Shown here: piece after piece, positions 35,548-38,225 of the stretch
Layout: every line of letters begins with the position of its first letter
Position numbering within the stretch: the first letter of the stretch is position 1
Source: Planctomycetota bacterium
Lineage (GTDB): Bacteria > Planctomycetota > UBA1135 > UBA2386
Direction of reading: 5' to 3'
Assembly: GCA_020851075.1 (NCBI GenBank)
Contig: JADZDL010000075.1
Coordinates: forward strand, 1 to 38,225
Length of the DNA: 38,225 nucleotides
Made by a program: the position numbers and the translations under genes
The notes under the pieces: model-generated
Told to the model about the DNA's origin: nothing
Databases searched by the model: none
Seen by the model: only the letters and a program-made list of their open reading frames with translations

Positions 35548-36656
35548 GTCGAAGTGAGGGCACTACCTGGACTCACGCCGGACGCCGCTGGCTCAAATAC
35601 ACCCGCCCACTCGTGCGGAAACCAGGCGCGCGGAAACCGGCTGCGCACCTCGTCCAGCAATCGCTTCCAGCCAGCCACGTCATACTTGTCGGTCAGGTGG
35701 AAGACGACCAGGCACTCGGGACCGAGCTTGCTGGCCAGTTCGCCCACCGACGACGAAGTCATGTGGTTGTTGCGCAACGCGGCTTCGGCATCCTCATCGC
35801 CGTAGTTGTTTTCGCAGACGAGCCGCCGGCAACCCGAAAACAACCGCTGCAGCTCCGCTTCGGTCCCGGAGGTGGTACGGAAGTCCGTCAGGTAGCCGCA
35901 ACTCTCGCCCACCGTCGTCAGAAGCAACTCTGCCCGCAAACGCCCCAACGTCCAGGGTGTGCCGCCAACATCGACGACTTCGCCATCGGCCAACGCAGGG
36001 TCCAGCAGCCGTTTGAGCCACGGACCGGAGCGCAACGCCAACCGCGCCAATGCCGCGCGGTCGACATTCGTCCGCGCGCGTTGGCGCACGCAGTAGCCGA
36101 TCGAATCACTCTTGCCATGGTCCAGGATCACGGCATCGATGGTCAATTCGGCCGTTTCGAACACGCGGCCGACAAATGGCGTCGTCGCCACCGGATGCGC
36201 AACGGCAAAGCCCTCCGCGGAACGAAACTGAACTGTGAACAGTCCGTCGCGGCGGATCTCGGTGACCACGAAGCGACCCGGCGTTCCGTCGACGAGGTCC
36301 CACAGAAACCCCTGCAACCGATGCTGCAGGATCGCGTGGCTGCCGGCCGGGCCAAACAGGTACACCGGCTTCTCGCGCGCAAAGTTGGCCCTCACGAACG
36401 TGTCAAAGCCCGACACGTGGTCTATATGGAAGTGCGAGAACAGCACTGCGTCGATCTGCTGCAGCTCGCGGAACCGCACCGCGTCGAGGCAGCCGGCACC
36501 ACAGTCGAACAGCAGGCGGGTGATGTTCTCGCCCGAGTTCAGGGTGCATAACACCGCGTTGTCGTTGCCGGGGGAGCCGAGCACGGCGACGGTCAAGCCA
36601 CTCGTGGTGTTGGACTCGAGAGTGAAGCTTGGAGTGGCGGTGGATTCGGAAGCCAT
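35544..36656 (-). CDS. RNase Z-like metallo-beta-lactamase-fold nuclease
   Basis: RNase Z (ElaC) cuts tRNA precursors at the 3' end. The 370-residue protein keeps the family metal ligands in order: SHFHIDH (His75, His77, Asp79, His80), His180 in ILDHGKSDSIGY, Asp258 in GYLTDFRTT, His298 in HMTSSSVGELASKLG and His320 in VFHLTDKYD. The segment before Asp258 also resembles the RNase Z middle region. It is about 60 residues longer than typical ElaC. It could be the cell's normal tRNase Z or a specialised paralogue; a tRNA-Pro with encoded CCA lies 1.5 kb upstream. The start at 36656 is an ATG. It leads a three-gene overlapping set with a HAD phosphatase and ADP-ribosylglycohydrolase. Confidence 0.86.
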   Translation of the reverse strand: MASESTATPSFTLESNTTSGLTVAVLGSPGNDNAVLCTLNSGENITRLLFDCGAGCLDAVRFRELQQIDAVLFSHFHIDHVSGFDTFVRANFAREKPVYLFGPAGSHAILQHRLQGFLWDLVDGTPGRFVVTEIRRDGLFTVQFRSAEGFAVAHPVATTPFVGRVFETAELTIDAVILDHGKSDSIGYCVRQRARTNVDRAALARLALRSGPWLKRLLDPALADGEVVDVGGTPWTLGRLRAELLLTTVGESCGYLTDFRTTSGTEAELQRLFSGCRRLVCENNYGDEDAEAALRNNHMTSSSVGELASKLGPECLVVFHLTDKYDVAGWKRLLDEVRSRFPRAWFPHEWAGVFEPAASGVSPGSALTST

Positions 36657-36996
36657 GGCTTGGCAGGGTGTGTTCTCGGGACGCAGCGATGCCCCTGCAG
36701 GGCGAGCTACTACGGTGACAAGCGTTTACGAGAGTGACACACCGCAGTGACGGTGCTGCTTTTCGGATTGGCCTGTCGGATTGAACAGCAGGGATCCTGC
36801 GGAACCATGTGGGTCCAGGGGCACCATTGACAGATGTGGGCAAACAGAGGGAAGCCACAGCGCTCTCGCAAACACCCAGGATACGTGGGGTTGGTCAGCG
36901 CAAGACTCACAAGTCGACACCATTGAGCCTATCGCGTCGAAAGGTCTCTCGACCGACCGAAAGCCACGGTACCCAGGTCGCCTCGTACGCCGCCCT
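36657..36996. other. 340-base intergenic region upstream of the RNase Z-like operon
   Basis: I see no gene. It should hold the promoter of the leftward RNase Z-HAD-ARH set. No clear -35/-10 pair is visible on the minus strand. A direct repeat tcggattg occurs twice, 13 bases apart, near 36765-36785, and could be a weak regulator site. The GC content seems slightly lower than in the flanking genes. Confidence 0.4.
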
Positions 36997-38022
36997 TCAT
37001 CCAGCTTGATCGAACACGTACCGCTTGTGGTAGTCGAGATACTGGCGTCGCGGCTCTGCCCCCTGCTTCACGAGCAGCTTCTCCTCCAAGACCCCACCGC
37101 CAAAGAACTGATCGGTGACCTTGTCGGCGAGGCGAGCCTCAAGGCCCTTCGCCCGGTGAATGCGGCACCCACCATTCACGGTAAGTAGCCCAGCATCAAA
37201 CGCGCGATCATGCATCGGGCACGCTGCGATTCCGTTGCGCGAGTCAAGGCGTTCCCGCTCTTCGCACCGCGCCCACGGCTTCACGTGCGAAGCGATGAGC
37301 ATCCCCGTCGCGCCGAGGCCGGCGGGAGAGAACCCACAGAACCCGCATCGATACTCGTAAGCACGCAACACGGCGGAGGCAAACCGGTGCTGCCCAAGTC
37401 TTACTCGCTGCTCAACAAACCGCTCCGTCTCCTGCTCGCCAAACCACTGTCGCAACTTCGCCGTCTCCACGGCCTTTCGAACGGTGTCCACGGCGATCTC
37501 GATCTCCGCGACGCCGAGTTCCTCTTGACCAAGTAGAGACACTGTCGCCGCGACTCCCACGAAATCAGGTACCGCAGCAGCATCCAACCCGACGCGTCGT
37601 GCAGCCTCAAGGATCGTGCGATACAGGCTGAGGAACAGGTCCTGGGAGTTGCTCAGATGCAGGAACACCTCGGGCTCGACCTTGCCGCCATGCACGCGGT
37701 CGAACGAGAGGTTGAGCATCTTGTTTGTCAGCGAGCCAGGTGGACGCCGGAAGGTCTTCGCCAGATCCTGCACTTCCCTCGGCACCTGCTCGATGTTGCT
37801 GCCGCCGTACCGACGCGGATCGACAACCCGGAACAGCCCAAAGCAGAGGACCGTCTCGATCGGGAGAAATGGCCCTTGCCGCTGTCCCTTCGGCAATACG
37901 GAGCGCGCAAGGATTGCTCGCCATTGGCCCACGGCAGAGTCCCTCGTGATCTCCAGGTAGTTGCCGAGTTCCGCAGGCACGCCAGGATGATCGTGTTCGC
38001 AGGCCGTCCAAACCAGGCGCAC
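36997..38022 (-). CDS. HNH restriction-type endonuclease
   Basis: The product is about 341 residues. The N-terminal part carries the segment LAKTFRRPPGSLTNKMLNL (87-105), typical of the helix-turn-helix-like region in solitary HNH restriction proteins. A C-terminal HNH_2-type nuclease domain (about 218-290) contains CGFC (226-229), ASHVKPW (His246), NGIAACPMHDRAFDAG (Asn263, His271). The HNH residues are intact. The N-terminus is uncertain: no ATG fits, so I used the GTG at 38022 where family-like sequence begins; a GTG at 38118 is possible. The frame continues into the tRNA gene, which cannot be coding. No methyltransferase partner adjoins it. Position beside a tRNA suggests horizontal acquisition. 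Confidence 0.8.
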   Translation of the reverse strand: MRLVWTACEHDHPGVPAELGNYLEITRDSAVGQWRAILARSVLPKGQRQGPFLPIETVLCFGLFRVVDPRRYGGSNIEQVPREVQDLAKTFRRPPGSLTNKMLNLSFDRVHGGKVEPEVFLHLSNSQDLFLSLYRTILEAARRVGLDAAAVPDFVGVAATVSLLGQEELGVAEIEIAVDTVRKAVETAKLRQWFGEQETERFVEQRVRLGQHRFASAVLRAYEYRCGFCGFSPAGLGATGMLIASHVKPWARCEERERLDSRNGIAACPMHDRAFDAGLLTVNGGCRIHRAKGLEARLADKVTDQFFGGGVLEEKLLVKQGAEPRRQYLDYHKRYVFDQAG

Positions 38023-38159
38023 TGCATATTTCGGAAGAGCGCGGGCGTGCGATGGGCTGTCCGCAGAGCAGCCTTTTCGGGTGCACAAAGCGCCGGCGGA
38101 AGGGCCGCCAGCTCTCACCTCACTTCCGGCGCAAGTTGCGTCTTCGGAAGGAGATAAAC

Positions 38160-38225
<66 letters not shown>

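Noticed and set aside
36826..36860. TTGACA-like -35 box on the plus strand
   Set aside because: No -10 element follows at the right distance, and no plus-strand gene lies downstream.

Overview
The window is about 38 kb of GC-rich bacterial chromosome and looks planctomycete-derived. The lineage markers are a DUF1549/DUF1553 protein beside a DUF1501 protein, two secreted PSCyt1-type CxxCH proteins, and a Ser/Thr kinase fused to a formylglycine-generating-enzyme-like (FGE) domain. An LpxD acyltransferase and type II secretion genes indicate a diderm envelope. No rRNA, CRISPR array or intact insertion sequence is visible. One tRNA-Pro(CGG) is cut by the right edge.

Layout from the left. A cut-off gene tail (2-175, +) is followed by a leftward group: a PTS EIIA-like phosphocarrier (4777-4307), a large membrane protein with a spermidine-synthase-like Rossmann domain (4067-1284), and lpxD (1287-271), which overlaps the previous gene by 4 nt. 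Rightward come gspD-gspE-gspF (4981-10508), secretin, ATPase and platform protein of a type II secretion or type IV pilus-like machine. They end at a strong hairpin shared with the convergent type III glutamine synthetase glnN (12755-10575). A rightward pair follows: a lipoprotein and a 1651-residue AsmA/DUF748-like protein, overlapping by 4 nt. Next is the planctomycete cluster DUF1549/1553, DUF1501, PSCyt1 and PSCyt1-LRR (19337-24558). A leftward Nudix hydrolase and the divergent kinase-FGE gene (25510-28935) end this half.

From 28.99 kb to the right edge every gene lies on the minus strand, and the content changes to nucleic-acid repair and ADP-ribose chemistry. In transcription order these are: an HNH restriction-type endonuclease next to tRNA-Pro; an RNase Z-like metallo-beta-lactamase protein, an FCP1/NIF-type HAD phosphatase and an ADP-ribosylglycohydrolase joined by two 4-nt stop/start overlaps; a NADAR (YbiA-like) protein with an unassigned C-terminal domain; a secreted vWA protein; an unrecognised 166-residue protein; a compact RtcB-like RNA ligase that keeps the catalytic residues; and a Rossmann methyltransferase 2 nt behind it.

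The best candidate for an undescribed system is this last region. RNA 3'-end cleavage (RNase Z-like), end phosphate removal (HAD), RNA joining (RtcB-like), methylation, and ADP-ribose removal (NADAR plus ARH) sit together beside a defence-type nuclease and a tRNA gene. That they work together is inference. The two tightly coupled blocks (RNase Z-HAD-ARH and RtcB-methyltransferase) are well supported by the sequence. The link between the blocks is weaker, because gaps of 65-230 nt and a signal-peptide-bearing vWA protein lie between them.
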